Assembly (NCBI GenBank): GCA_965235095.1
Contig: OZ249405.1
DNA: 64,000 nt
Source: Fontibacterium abundans
GTDB lineage: Bacteria; Pseudomonadota; Alphaproteobacteria; Pelagibacterales; Pelagibacteraceae
Strand: one strand, 5' to 3'
Part shown: piece after piece, positions 34,188 through 42,489 of the stretch
How positions within the stretch are numbered: position 1 is the stretch's first letter
Layout of the letters: each line of letters starts with the position of its first letter
Position numbers and translations under genes: made by a program
Notes under the pieces: model-generated
What the model saw: only the letters and a program-made list of their open reading frames with translations
What the model was told of the DNA's origin: nothing
Database searches by the model: none

Positions 34188-34967
34188 TTATTTCATCAGA
34201 TTCTTTGATCTTTTCAATAGTAATGCTGGATTTGCAAAATCTTTTTTTCCATAAATAATTTTTTTTCCAGAAAAGGTAGTTAGTATAGCTCCGGCATGTT
34301 CTGCTATCGCATGACCTGCAGCTATATCCCATTCTTTTGCTCTAGCTCTTGCTGCATAAATATCAAACTCACCAGCAGCTATTAGGCAAAATTTTAGTGA
34401 ACTTGAGCATTTAACAAATTTTGTCACATTGTTTTTTTTATGAATATTTAAAATGATATCAGAAGGTGCAGGACTATTAGACAAAGCCAAGATCTCATTA
34501 CCTTTGGATAATTTTTTACAATTTAATTTTACTTTAATATTTTTGTTAATTTCATAAGCATTATTTTTACCAAAAGAATAAAATAATCTTTTTAGTTTTG
34601 GAGCATAAATTACTCCAAGGACAGGTTTTTTATTTAGAATTAAAGCAGCGTTTAAAGTGTATTCATTTTTGTTTTTTATATATTCGCGAGTTCCATCGAT
34701 CGGGTCAATTAGCCAGAAATTATTGTTATCAAATTTTTTTATTTCATTAACATTTTCTTCAGAAACTATTTGAATATTTGGGGTTAGGTTTGAAATTGTT
34801 TCTTGCAATATTTCATCTACCAATAGATCTCCATTGGTAACGGGGGTGTTATCTTTTTTTATAGTAATTTTAAGGTTTTTACCTGAAAGCCTAATACTTT
34901 CTTTGCCAGCCTCATAAAAACTTGGAATTAGCTCTTCAGCTATTTTTTTTAAATTAATTTTTAGCAT
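34188..34967 (-). CDS. cysQ: 3'(2'),5'-bisphosphate nucleotidase CysQ
   Basis: Inositol-monophosphatase-fold enzyme that clears PAP produced during sulfate assimilation. Metal-site residues are the VSEEN pair near Glu70-71 and DPIDGT with Asp88 and Asp91; KEWDIAAGHAI supplies the last aspartate. The 259 residues match CysQ. The start overlaps the upstream DUF3553 gene by 14 bp. Inositol phosphatase function is a less likely alternative. Confidence 0.9.
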   Translation of the reverse strand: MLKINLKKIAEELIPSFYEAGKESIRLSGKNLKITIKKDNTPVTNGDLLVDEILQETISNLTPNIQIVSEENVNEIKKFDNNNFWLIDPIDGTREYIKNKNEYTLNAALILNKKPVLGVIYAPKLKRLFYSFGKNNAYEINKNIKVKLNCKKLSKGNEILALSNSPAPSDIILNIHKKNNVTKFVKCSSSLKFCLIAAGEFDIYAARARAKEWDIAAGHAIAEHAGAILTTFSGKKIIYGKKDFANPALLLKRSKNLMK

Positions 34968-35130
34968 TTATTTTTTCTAGCAACACAATGTCCGCAATAA
35001 TCGTTTTTTTTCCAGCATTTTCAAAGTTTACAGTTACGATGTTTTTAATAATAGATTGTATTTGACCAGTTCCCCATTCTTTATTTTTAGGATTGATGAC
35101 ATAGTCACCTGGTTCATAATCAAAAATCAT
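34954..35130 (-). CDS. DUF3553 family protein (58 aa)
   Basis: A short gene upstream of cysQ on the same strand, overlapping its start by 14 bp. The product has the DUF3553 pattern: PGDYVINPKNKEWGTGQIQS, then NIVTVNFENAGKKTI. The same module is found in Alphaproteobacteria, sometimes at the end of UvrD-like helicases. It looks like a small beta-barrel (Tudor or SH3-like) domain. Its function alone is unknown. Confidence 0.85.
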   Translation of the reverse strand: MIFDYEPGDYVINPKNKEWGTGQIQSIIKNIVTVNFENAGKKTIIADIVLLEKINAKN

Positions 35131-35182
35131 TTTTTATTTATACTTATTTATTTCTATAATATAAGAGTGTCTGAATATTGTC

Positions 35183-36319
35183 ATGACAACAATACTTAAA
35201 ACAAAATCAAATAATAATTTATTAGGACTGAACAAACCGCCAAGCGAGACAAAAGTTGTGGTTGCAATGTCGGGGGGCGTTGATTCATCGGTTGTTGCTG
35301 GCTTGATGAAAATGAATGGTTATCAAGTTATTGGCATGACTTTGCAACTTTATGACTATGCTCAAATTAATAAAAAACCTGGCACCTGTTGTGCAGGACA
35401 AGATATTTACGATGCAAAAAGAGTTTCGGAAAAATTAGAAATTGATCATTATGTTTTAAATTATGAAAGTAAATTTAAGAATGAAGTTATAGAAAAATTT
35501 GCAGATTCTTATCTAAGAGGAGAAACACCAATCCCTTGTGTAAATTGTAATCAAACAGTTAAGTTTCGAGATTTATTTGAGTCAGCCAAAAATTTAAAAG
35601 CCGATGCTTTAATTACCGGTCATTATGTAAAAAAAATTATAGATAATAATATTTCTAAAATGTACAGACCGAAAGATTTAAATCGTGATCAGACTTATTT
35701 CTTGTTTGCAACAACTCAAGAGCAATTAAATTATTTACATTTTCCATTAGGAGATCTTCCAAAAGAAGAAACTAGAAATATTGCAAAACAACTTAATCTA
35801 GAAGTTGCTGATAAACCTGATAGCCAAGATATTTGCTTTGTACCAGATGGTAATTACGTTTGTGTTATTGAGCGTTTAAGACCAGAGGCTCACGAACCTG
35901 GAAATATTATTGATACTAAAGGAAATATTTTAGGAAAACATGAGGGGATTATTAATTTTACCATTGGACAAAGAAAGGGAATAAAAATTTCAGGAGAAAT
36001 TCCTTATTATGTAGTTAAAATTAATGCTGAAACAAAAGAAGTTGTAATTGGAAAAAAAGAAGAATTAGAAATTAAAAAATTAAAAGTTGAAGATATTAAT
36101 TATCTTTCGGACAAGCAAAATGATTTTAACGAAAATATATTTGTTAAAGTAAGATCAACTGGAAAGCTTATAGAGTCTAGATTAGACGTTAAAACTGGAA
36201 CTGTTACTTTTGAAAAGGGAGAGTTCGGCGTGTCGCCAGGTCAAGCTTGTGTATTTTATAAGCCCGACCAATTAGGCGTTAGAGTTTTAGGTGGTGGCTG
36301 GATAAGAGCTACAGAGTAA
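35183..36319 (+). CDS. mnmA: tRNA-specific 2-thiouridylase MnmA
   Basis: Thiolates U34 of tRNA-Lys, Glu and Gln. The PP-loop SGGVDS is at 30-35. Candidate catalytic cysteines are Cys122 (PCVNCNQTVKF) and Cys218 (DSQDICFVP). The 378 residues match MnmA with its central and C-terminal beta-barrel domains. The divergent DUF3553 gene starts 53 bp away, and a TATAAT lies at 35155-35160 although no good -35 is seen. Confidence 0.95.
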   Translation: MTTILKTKSNNNLLGLNKPPSETKVVVAMSGGVDSSVVAGLMKMNGYQVIGMTLQLYDYAQINKKPGTCCAGQDIYDAKRVSEKLEIDHYVLNYESKFKNEVIEKFADSYLRGETPIPCVNCNQTVKFRDLFESAKNLKADALITGHYVKKIIDNNISKMYRPKDLNRDQTYFLFATTQEQLNYLHFPLGDLPKEETRNIAKQLNLEVADKPDSQDICFVPDGNYVCVIERLRPEAHEPGNIIDTKGNILGKHEGIINFTIGQRKGIKISGEIPYYVVKINAETKEVVIGKKEELEIKKLKVEDINYLSDKQNDFNENIFVKVRSTGKLIESRLDVKTGTVTFEKGEFGVSPGQACVFYKPDQLGVRVLGGGWIRATE

Positions 36320-36325
36320 AAGAAA

Positions 36326-36409
36326 TTATTTCTTTTTATTTCTTCTTCTGTTTCTTCTTATTTTTGAGCCAACTTTTCTTCGGCCTCTATGTTTTTTTGG
36401 GTATCCCAT
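36326..36409 (-). CDS. Very basic 27-residue peptide, hypothetical
   Basis: In the 202-bp gap after mnmA, the minus strand has an ATG-to-TAA frame whose product contains 15 Lys/Arg out of 27 and no acidic residue; it starts MGYPKKHRGRRK. Such composition is like the smallest ribosomal proteins (bTHX or the bS22-like group), but the sequence is not clearly either. GGC and CGA codons are unlike random AT-rich DNA. No ribosome-binding site is obvious, so it is a candidate only. Confidence 0.45.
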   Translation of the reverse strand: MGYPKKHRGRRKVGSKIRRNRRRNKKK

Positions 36410-36521
36410 TTTTTAATATTAAAAGTTTGTATTTAAATTAATTACCAAAAGAAAAAGCAAACACAAGTGCGTTTTTTAAATAGAATTTGATTTTTTTCAC
36501 AGTTATGATTTAACAACGCTG

Positions 36522-36713
36522 ATGGGCATTTTTAAAGATAAAGTCGATGTTATTTACCGATCGGATTTTGATAAGACAAATAAAGCTGATATTAGAACTT
36601 TAGTTCTTGAGAAAAACGCAAGAGATAAATACGATAAAAAAATCCAAAATAGAATTGTTGTAATTTTATTTTTCTGTTTAATAATTGGAGTTGGTTTAAC
36701 TTTAATTAAATAA
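36522..36713 (+). CDS. Small tail-anchored hypothetical protein (63 aa)
   Basis: The product is polar and charged for about 43 residues (KDKVDVIYRSDFDKTNKADI), then has one hydrophobic helix at about 45-62 and ends with a lysine. This suggests a C-terminal anchor with the rest in the cytoplasm. It is 24 bp before yjbQ and likely co-transcribed. I do not recognise a family. The steady composition and single long frame support a real gene. Confidence 0.6.
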   Translation: MGIFKDKVDVIYRSDFDKTNKADIRTLVLEKNARDKYDKKIQNRIVVILFFCLIIGVGLTLIK

Positions 36714-36737
36714 TTCTAAATTTCCAATATCTATTAA

Positions 36738-37163
36738 ATGTTTACTCAATATTTTGAGGAATTGAGCATTAAAACAAATGGTAATAAGTTAATTAAAATT
36801 ACAGAAAAAATATTAAATTTTGTAGATCGTTCCAAAATTTCAAATGGAATAATAAATATATCAATCTTACATACAAGCGCTTCATTAATTATCCAAGAAA
36901 ATGCAGATGATGATGTTCAAAAAGATATATTAAATTTTTACGATAAATTAGTACCTATGGAGGAGAACTTATATATTCATAATACTGAAGGAAAGGATGA
37001 TATGCCAGCTCATATCAAATCCACTTTAACCAATAGTAATTTAACTTTGAGTATAAAAAATAATAAATTAATTCTTGGAACTTGGCAGGGGATATATTTA
37101 TTTGAACATAGAATTGAACAGCAGATAAGAAAATTTTTTTTACATCTTCTTGGAGAAAAATAA
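36738..37163 (+). CDS. yjbQ: YjbQ family protein (UPF0047)
   Basis: A 141-residue beta-rich protein of the YjbQ family, with HTSASL at 45-50, EN at 54-55 and late LGTWQGIYLFEHR. E. coli YjbQ has a weak thiamine-phosphate synthase activity, but the true role is unsettled. The next gene starts 2 bp after the stop, so the two are transcribed together. Confidence 0.9.
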   Translation: MFTQYFEELSIKTNGNKLIKITEKILNFVDRSKISNGIINISILHTSASLIIQENADDDVQKDILNFYDKLVPMEENLYIHNTEGKDDMPAHIKSTLTNSNLTLSIKNNKLILGTWQGIYLFEHRIEQQIRKFFLHLLGEK

Positions 37164-37165
37164 TC

Positions 37166-37927
37166 ATGAGTTCTTCATTAAATATTGTTTTAATAGTTGG
37201 TAGCGCACCTGATGCTTTAATGATCAAAGATCGAGATCTGTCTCTATTTTCAAGCTGCGTTGTTATTAATAATGCTTGGCAATTAAACAAAGATTGGGAT
37301 TATTTAATTTATCCTGAAGACTTTCCAGATAAAAATTTACCTCCAGATGCAGTCTTGTCTAAAAAAAAAATAATTACGGCTCGAGAATATGTACCTGAGC
37401 AAAATTTTTTTGGAGGATTTGTTTATGGTGGCGGCACGATGGCTTTCACAGCTGGTTATTGGGCCTTGGGTGCTTTAAAGCCAGATATTATCGCATACTT
37501 AGGTTGTGACATGATCTATCCATCAGAAAAAAAAACACCAAGTCATTTTTATGGAAATGGCCAAGCTGACCCTTTACGTTCAGATATTACATTGCAGTCC
37601 CTGGAAGCAAAGTCTGTTCGTTTAATGGCGTTAGCGCAAATTAATAATTGCTCAGTAGTTAATCTATCTAAGCTGCCTGAATCACGACTATTATTTCCAC
37701 GTACTTCTATAACTAAACTCTTAAAAAAAAATGATAAAAAAAAATCATTGTATTCACAAGAATTAAAATTGGATTCTAGATCTATAAAAAGAGCTTTAGA
37801 TCTCGAAGGGGAGTTGGCATATATGGTTCCTTCAGGAAAATACTGGGAGTCCCCAGTCGAATTTGACCGATCCAAGTTAAGTGAAATAGATTCTCTATGG
37901 CTCAAGTCTGCGTCTAAATTAAATTAG
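37166..37927 (+). CDS. Uncharacterised protein, possible glycosyltransferase-like
   Basis: A 253-residue soluble protein. The N-terminal VLIVGSAPDAL and AFTAGYWALGALKPDIIAYL, followed by GCDMIYP, recall the nucleotide-sugar folds of MptE/DUF115-like and sialyltransferase-like proteins, where a glycine-rich first loop precedes a long helix. A second half with HFYGNGQADPLR and many basic residues follows. I cannot place it in a named family. It is 2 bp after yjbQ, and the GT9/GT4 cluster lies within 4 kb, which weakly supports a carbohydrate role. Confidence 0.6.
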   Translation: MSSSLNIVLIVGSAPDALMIKDRDLSLFSSCVVINNAWQLNKDWDYLIYPEDFPDKNLPPDAVLSKKKIITAREYVPEQNFFGGFVYGGGTMAFTAGYWALGALKPDIIAYLGCDMIYPSEKKTPSHFYGNGQADPLRSDITLQSLEAKSVRLMALAQINNCSVVNLSKLPESRLLFPRTSITKLLKKNDKKKSLYSQELKLDSRSIKRALDLEGELAYMVPSGKYWESPVEFDRSKLSEIDSLWLKSASKLN

Positions 37928-38062
37928 AAGATAGTTATATTAATTTTGATAACGTAGTATGACCGTAATCAAAGAGTAAAACATAACTATTATTCACAAA
38001 AGTTTATACTTATGTTAATCAAAGCTCTTTAATAGCAGAGTAAAACTGCGAGTTTAACAAAT

Positions 38063-38139
38063 GGCGGGGTAGCTCAGTTGGTTAGAGCGCAGGACTCATA
38101 AGCCTGAGGTCGGTGGTTCGATCCCACTTCCCGCTACCA
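38063..38139 (+). tRNA. tRNA-Met (anticodon CAU), elongator type
   Basis: A 77-nt cloverleaf with encoded CCA. The acceptor GGCGGGG pairs with TCCCGCT with G-U ends, and the T-arm contains GGTTCGATCCC. The anticodon loop is CTCATAA. The anticodon stem CAGGA/GCCTG has an A-G mismatch next to the loop. The acceptor and D-arm fit elongator methionine better than initiator or the TilS substrate Ile2, which is the alternative. Confidence 0.85.
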
Positions 38140-38152
38140 AATACTGTAAATT

Positions 38153-38950
38153 ATGTTCAACGTTTCTTGTATTCAACTCACATCAGATAATAATATTTTT
38201 TCTAATTTAGAAAAAACAACAGATTTAATAATTGATTCAATTAAGAAAAAAGCTGATTTAATTATTACTCCAGAAAATACTTCTTTATTTACGTTAAATC
38301 ATAGTGAGCTTTTAGAAAAAGCAGAAGAAATGAATAATAATTTTTTTTTAGAATCCATAAGTAGAATTTCAAAAAGTTATAAAAAATGGATTTTAATTGG
38401 ATCATTACCAATAAAATTATCTAAAAAATTATTAGCAAATAGATCTGTGCTTTTTAATCCAAATGGAAAAGTTGCAAGCTATTATGATAAAATTCATATG
38501 TTTGATGTTACGCTTTCAAAAAAAGAAAAATATGAAGAGTCTAAAAAATTTTTGGCGGGTAAAAAAAAAGTTTTAGCTAAATTACCATGGGGTTCATTAG
38601 GCCTTAGTATTTGTTATGATGTTCGTTTCCCTAACCTATATAGAGAGCTTGCAAAAAAAGGAGCAATTTTTATGGCAGTTCCTTCAGCTTTTACAAAAAC
38701 AACGGGAGAAAAACACTGGCATACTTTGTTAAAGGCAAGAGCTATTGAAAATTTTTCTTATATATTTGCAGCCGCACAAACAGGAAAACATTACAACGAT
38801 AGATTAACATATGGTCATTCTTTAATTGTTTCTCCAGACGGCGAGATATTAAAAGAAAAGAAAAAGGGAGAAGGCTTTATTATTGCAAGTATAGATGAAA
38901 ATCTTCCAAAGAAATTAAGAGCTAAAATTCCTAGTCTTAAATCAAACTAA
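38153..38950 (+). CDS. Carbon-nitrogen hydrolase (nitrilase superfamily)
   Basis: Amidase-type enzyme of 265 residues with the catalytic triad Glu41 (TPENTSLF), Lys113 (YYDKIHMFD) and Cys154 (LSICYDVRFP). The FPNLYRELAKKGA and HWHTLLKARAIEN stretches match the Nit1/Nit2-like group, whose members deaminate omega-amides or dethiolated glutathione. The exact substrate is not clear. The ATG starts 13 bp after tRNA-Met. Confidence 0.9.
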   Translation: MFNVSCIQLTSDNNIFSNLEKTTDLIIDSIKKKADLIITPENTSLFTLNHSELLEKAEEMNNNFFLESISRISKSYKKWILIGSLPIKLSKKLLANRSVLFNPNGKVASYYDKIHMFDVTLSKKEKYEESKKFLAGKKKVLAKLPWGSLGLSICYDVRFPNLYRELAKKGAIFMAVPSAFTKTTGEKHWHTLLKARAIENFSYIFAAAQTGKHYNDRLTYGHSLIVSPDGEILKEKKKGEGFIIASIDENLPKKLRAKIPSLKSN

Positions 38951-39345
38951 TATTTTTTATAGCTTTTTACTTCAAAAATATTAGACTTTGTTAAGTTGTT
39001 AATCTTATTTTTAACACGCGATCTCTCGTCATTAGTAAAATAAACTGCCCTTGCGAGTTTTATAAATTTATCTTGAAAATTTCTTTTTCTTTCGCAATCT
39101 CTAATATCGTCCTCGATTTTCCAAAGCTTAAGATTAACTGATTTAAGTTTTTTATATAATTTCGTTAGTGATTTAGATTTTTCAACATTTTCACTTACAG
39201 TTTCCTGTAGAGACCCAAGTTCTTTTAAGACAATATTTCTTTTACTTTTGTCTTTAATTTTATTTTTTTTAATCTCAAGAATAGAGATTTTATCAAATAA
39301 CTCACCAGCAGATATCTCAGAATAAATTTTTTTTGTAATTTCCAT
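38947..39345 (-). CDS. DUF6165 family protein
   Basis: A 132-residue helical protein of unknown function. Family landmarks are SAGELFDKISILEIKKNKIK near the N-terminus, NLKLWKIEDDIRDCE in the middle, and FIKLARAVYFTNDERSRVKN. In marine bacteria it often lies in glycan or methyltransferase clusters. Here it overlaps the nitrilase gene tail to tail by 4 bp and starts divergently from a GT9 gene 29 bp away. Confidence 0.85.
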   Translation of the reverse strand: MEITKKIYSEISAGELFDKISILEIKKNKIKDKSKRNIVLKELGSLQETVSENVEKSKSLTKLYKKLKSVNLKLWKIEDDIRDCERKRNFQDKFIKLARAVYFTNDERSRVKNKINNLTKSNIFEVKSYKKY

Positions 39346-39374
39346 AATTAATCAATAATGTTCTTTTATAATAT

Positions 39375-40286
39375 ATGTCAAATATTTTAATAATAAAACT
39401 TGGTTCTCTTGGTGATGTTGTTCAAATTTCTGGAGCTTTAAGAGACATCAGGGAGCATCATAAGAATGGAAAAATTACAATCTTAACCACTTCTAAATAT
39501 TTAAATTTATTTAAAAATTGTCCTTATGTAGACGACTGTTTAGAAGATGAGAGACTTCCTAGATATAATATATTTTATCTTTTAAAATTAAGAAAAATTG
39601 TCAATTCTTTAAACTTTAATAAAGTTTATGATTTGCAAAACTCCAATAGAACAAGTTTTTATAGAAAATTTCTTTTTAATATAAAAGACTGGTCATCTTC
39701 TAAAGATATTCCAGAAAACAAATATAATAATTCAGTGTTACAAAGATTTGATGAACAATTAAGAAAATCAAATATTCAAACTCTTTATACTTTAAAACCA
39801 GATTTTAGTTGGGCAGCTGAGAAAACTAATAGCTATAATCTTGATACTGATAAAAAATATGTTTTATTTTTTCCTTTTTGTTCTAAGGATTTAATTCATA
39901 AACGATGGCCTTATTTTTCTGAGTTAATCAATTTAATAAAGAAAAATCATCCTCAATATGCATTAGTAGTTGCTCCTGGGCCAGGTGAGATAGAAGAGGC
40001 TAAAAGTTTAGATATTAAAATTGCTTTAAATAATAATTTACCTTTAAATTTTTTTGAACTTGCGTCTTTAATTAAAAAATCCCACTTAGTTATTGCTAAT
40101 GATACAGGACCAGCGCACATGGCTGCGCATCTAGGCGCTAGAGGCTTTACGTTGTTTGGTCCACACACAACTCCTCAAAAAGTTTCAATTGAGAGAGAAA
40201 AGTTTATTGCTCTACAGACAATGGATCTCAAATCTCTTTTTGCTAATAGAGTTTATGCTTTAATCAAGAGCTCTATTACAAATTAA
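39375..40286 (+). CDS. Glycosyltransferase family 9 (heptosyltransferase-like)
   Basis: GT-B fold transferase of 303 residues with IIKLGSLGDVVQISGALRDI at the start and NDTGPAHMAAHLGARG followed by TLFGPHTTP in the nucleotide-sugar domain. In Gram-negatives these add heptose or related sugars to lipopolysaccharide core. The donor and acceptor cannot be told. It ends with an 11-bp tail-to-tail overlap with the GT4 gene. Confidence 0.9.
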   Translation: MSNILIIKLGSLGDVVQISGALRDIREHHKNGKITILTTSKYLNLFKNCPYVDDCLEDERLPRYNIFYLLKLRKIVNSLNFNKVYDLQNSNRTSFYRKFLFNIKDWSSSKDIPENKYNNSVLQRFDEQLRKSNIQTLYTLKPDFSWAAEKTNSYNLDTDKKYVLFFPFCSKDLIHKRWPYFSELINLIKKNHPQYALVVAPGPGEIEEAKSLDIKIALNNNLPLNFFELASLIKKSHLVIANDTGPAHMAAHLGARGFTLFGPHTTPQKVSIEREKFIALQTMDLKSLFANRVYALIKSSITN

Positions 40287-41373
40287 GAAGATTTTCGTAT
40301 TTTTTAATTATCTCTTTCCAATAAAATTGTTTAGAAAATTCTTTTGCATTTTTTCCAAGTTCTAAATATTTTTTATTTTGAATTATGTTTTTTAATGCAT
40401 CATAAATTTCAGAGTGATCAAACCCATTACACAATAGACCAGTTTTATTATCTTGAACTGCATCAGGCGCCCCTCCATCTTTTCCAGCAATTGATGGAAT
40501 TCCGTAGCTTGCGGCTTCAATATAACTAATCCCAAACCCCTCAACTGAAGTTCCTTCAATCCTTGCAGGCATTAAAAAAATATTTGAATTTTTAAGCAGA
40601 GCGTTCTTTAAATCAAAGCTAATATTTTTAAGAAAAGTCACATTATTTTCTAAATTAAGAACTTTAGTGGTTTTTTTTAAATTTTCTTCCTCATCCCCAT
40701 TTCCAACAATGACATATTTGAAGTTTGGATAGATTACTTGAATATTTTTTAAAGCTAATAAAGAAAAATCAATTCCTTTTCTTTTATCAAATCTTGAAAC
40801 AGTGATGATTTTAATATCTGAATTTCCAAATATTTCTTTAGCTTCATCATCGGCTTCTGAGCTGATGATTTGAGGTTCATTAATGCCAGGATTTATCACA
40901 TGTATCTTCCCATGATCACAACCTTTCTCTGCTGCCAATTTTTTTGTAAATTCTGAGTTTGCAATTATGTATTTAGCTTTCGCTAATGAATTAATAGATC
41001 TTTTGTTTGTAAAACTTCCAAGGGGATGATTAATTTCTTTTCCGTGAATTAGACATAAAATTGGAATTTTATCTGATATATTTTCAGTAATTAATTCAAT
41101 ACTTTTCCAGTGATCAGCAATTATAGCTTTAACTGAATTACTTTTAATAACTTCTTTTAAAAGATTAAATTTTCGATATTTTTTTAATATTTTAAGACCA
41201 CCCATTCTATTAGTTTCAAAGTTATTTTTTTTGTCATAACTTTCATCGCCAGCAAATGAATTAGCCAAAACTTTAATTGGATGAAAATTGTTTATATGAA
41301 TTGCAAGACCACCCATTAAACTTTGCATTCCACCAAGTTCAGGAGGGTAACTTCTTGTTGTTATAACAATCAT
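40276..41373 (-). CDS. Glycosyltransferase family 4
   Basis: GT-B fold transferase of 365 residues. The C-terminal domain has the nucleotide-sugar motif EGTSVEGFGISYIEAASYGI with the two spaced glutamates, then PSIAGKDGGAPDAV. The N-terminal TRSYPPELGGMQSLMG is typical of the family. It forms a small surface-glycan set with the GT9 and DUF6165 genes. The sugar is unknown. It is 4 bp downstream of the thioredoxin-like gene on the same strand. Confidence 0.9.
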   Translation of the reverse strand: MIVITTRSYPPELGGMQSLMGGLAIHINNFHPIKVLANSFAGDESYDKKNNFETNRMGGLKILKKYRKFNLLKEVIKSNSVKAIIADHWKSIELITENISDKIPILCLIHGKEINHPLGSFTNKRSINSLAKAKYIIANSEFTKKLAAEKGCDHGKIHVINPGINEPQIISSEADDEAKEIFGNSDIKIITVSRFDKRKGIDFSLLALKNIQVIYPNFKYVIVGNGDEEENLKKTTKVLNLENNVTFLKNISFDLKNALLKNSNIFLMPARIEGTSVEGFGISYIEAASYGIPSIAGKDGGAPDAVQDNKTGLLCNGFDHSEIYDALKNIIQNKKYLELGKNAKEFSKQFYWKEIIKKYENLLNL

Positions 41374-41377
41374 TTAA

Positions 41378-41929
41378 TTATTTTTTCCATTTAATGTTAC
41401 ATCCCATGCTTGGATATTGTTGTTTTGGTCCATTTGAAGTTTTTGCAATTAACTCCATTGCATTTAAAAGATCATTTGCGTTCTCTGTTGGTTTGAGATT
41501 CTTCATTTCTCTAATTCTACCTCGATACTGAAGTTCATTATTTTTGTTATATCCAAAAAAATCTGGAGTGCATACTGCTCCATAATTTTTGGCAATTTCT
41601 TGAGTTTCATCATACAAATATGAAAATTTAAAATTATTAATCTTTGAAAATTTTTTCATATTTTCAAAACTATCTTCAGGATAATTATTTGTATCATTTG
41701 ACATTATTGCAACTGAATTAATCCCAAGCTTTGACAGTTTATTAGTCACATCTACCAATTCCTTAATTATAGCTTTTACATAAGGACAGTGATTGCAAAT
41801 AAACATAATTAAAATTCCGTTTTCACCTTTAATATCTTTAAACGAAATGAATGTATCTTCAGTAGATAATAATTTAAATTCTTTAATCTTTTCTCCAAAA
41901 TTACACACTGGAGTTTCAGTGAGAGACAT
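41378..41929 (-). CDS. Thioredoxin-fold / peroxiredoxin-like protein
   Basis: A 183-residue AhpC/TSA-like protein. The active site FICNHCPYVKA has Cys45 and Cys48 as a C-x2-C pair. The later TPDFFGYNKNNELQYRGRI and a C-terminal SMGCNIKWK with a further cysteine are typical of the PRX-like group seen in many proteobacteria. Its electron donor is unknown. It is upstream of the GT4 gene on the same strand. Confidence 0.88.
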   Translation of the reverse strand: MSLTETPVCNFGEKIKEFKLLSTEDTFISFKDIKGENGILIMFICNHCPYVKAIIKELVDVTNKLSKLGINSVAIMSNDTNNYPEDSFENMKKFSKINNFKFSYLYDETQEIAKNYGAVCTPDFFGYNKNNELQYRGRIREMKNLKPTENANDLLNAMELIAKTSNGPKQQYPSMGCNIKWKK

Positions 41930-41970
41930 AATTTTATTTTACTATTTGGAATATTTGTTATGAATATAAC

Positions 41971-42489
41971 ATGATTTTTGAACTAGGTAATAAAAGATTA
42001 ATAGGGGATGGAAAATATTGGGTTGCACCATCAGCAAATGTAATTGGCGATGTGACTTTGAAAAATGATTCTAGCGTTTGGTTTAATGCTGTTATCAGAG
42101 GAGATATAGAAAACATTACCGTGGGTGAGGGCAGTAATGTTCAAGACAATAGCGTTCTGCATACTGACAAAGGATGCCCATTAAAAATTGGCAAGATGGT
42201 AACTGTTGGTCATTTGGTAATGTTACACGGCTGCACTATCATGGATAATAGTTTGATTGGTATTGGCTCAACAATTTTAAATAAAAGTATTATTGGGAAT
42301 AACTGCATTATTGGTGCCAACAGTTTAATTACTGAGGGCAAAATAATTCCAGATAATTCTTTAGTTATGGGGAGTCCTGGAAAAGTAATTAGACAAATTA
42401 CAGAGGAAGAAAAAAAAGCAATTACTGAAAACGCTCAGCATTATATAGATAACTGGAAGAAATACGTAAAAGACCTTAAGAAAATTTAA
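41971..42489 (+). CDS. Gamma-carbonic anhydrase family protein
   Basis: Left-handed beta-helix hexapeptide protein of 172 residues. The conserved VWFNAVIRGDIENITVGEGS and NSVLHTDKG, VGHLVMLHGCTI motifs supply the metal-binding histidines found in the gamma-CA/PaaY/YrdA group. Carbonic anhydrase activity has been shown for some members only. The gene is divergent from the thioredoxin-like gene and overlaps the PNPOx-like gene by 4 bp. Confidence 0.92.
   Translation: MIFELGNKRLIGDGKYWVAPSANVIGDVTLKNDSSVWFNAVIRGDIENITVGEGSNVQDNSVLHTDKGCPLKIGKMVTVGHLVMLHGCTIMDNSLIGIGSTILNKSIIGNNCIIGANSLITEGKIIPDNSLVMGSPGKVIRQITEEEKKAITENAQHYIDNWKKYVKDLKKI

Noticed and set aside
36316..36340. Terminator after mnmA
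   Set aside because: The stem (AAAGAAAT with ATTTCTTT) is A/T-only with almost no loop; too weak to call, and it overlaps the basic-peptide frame.
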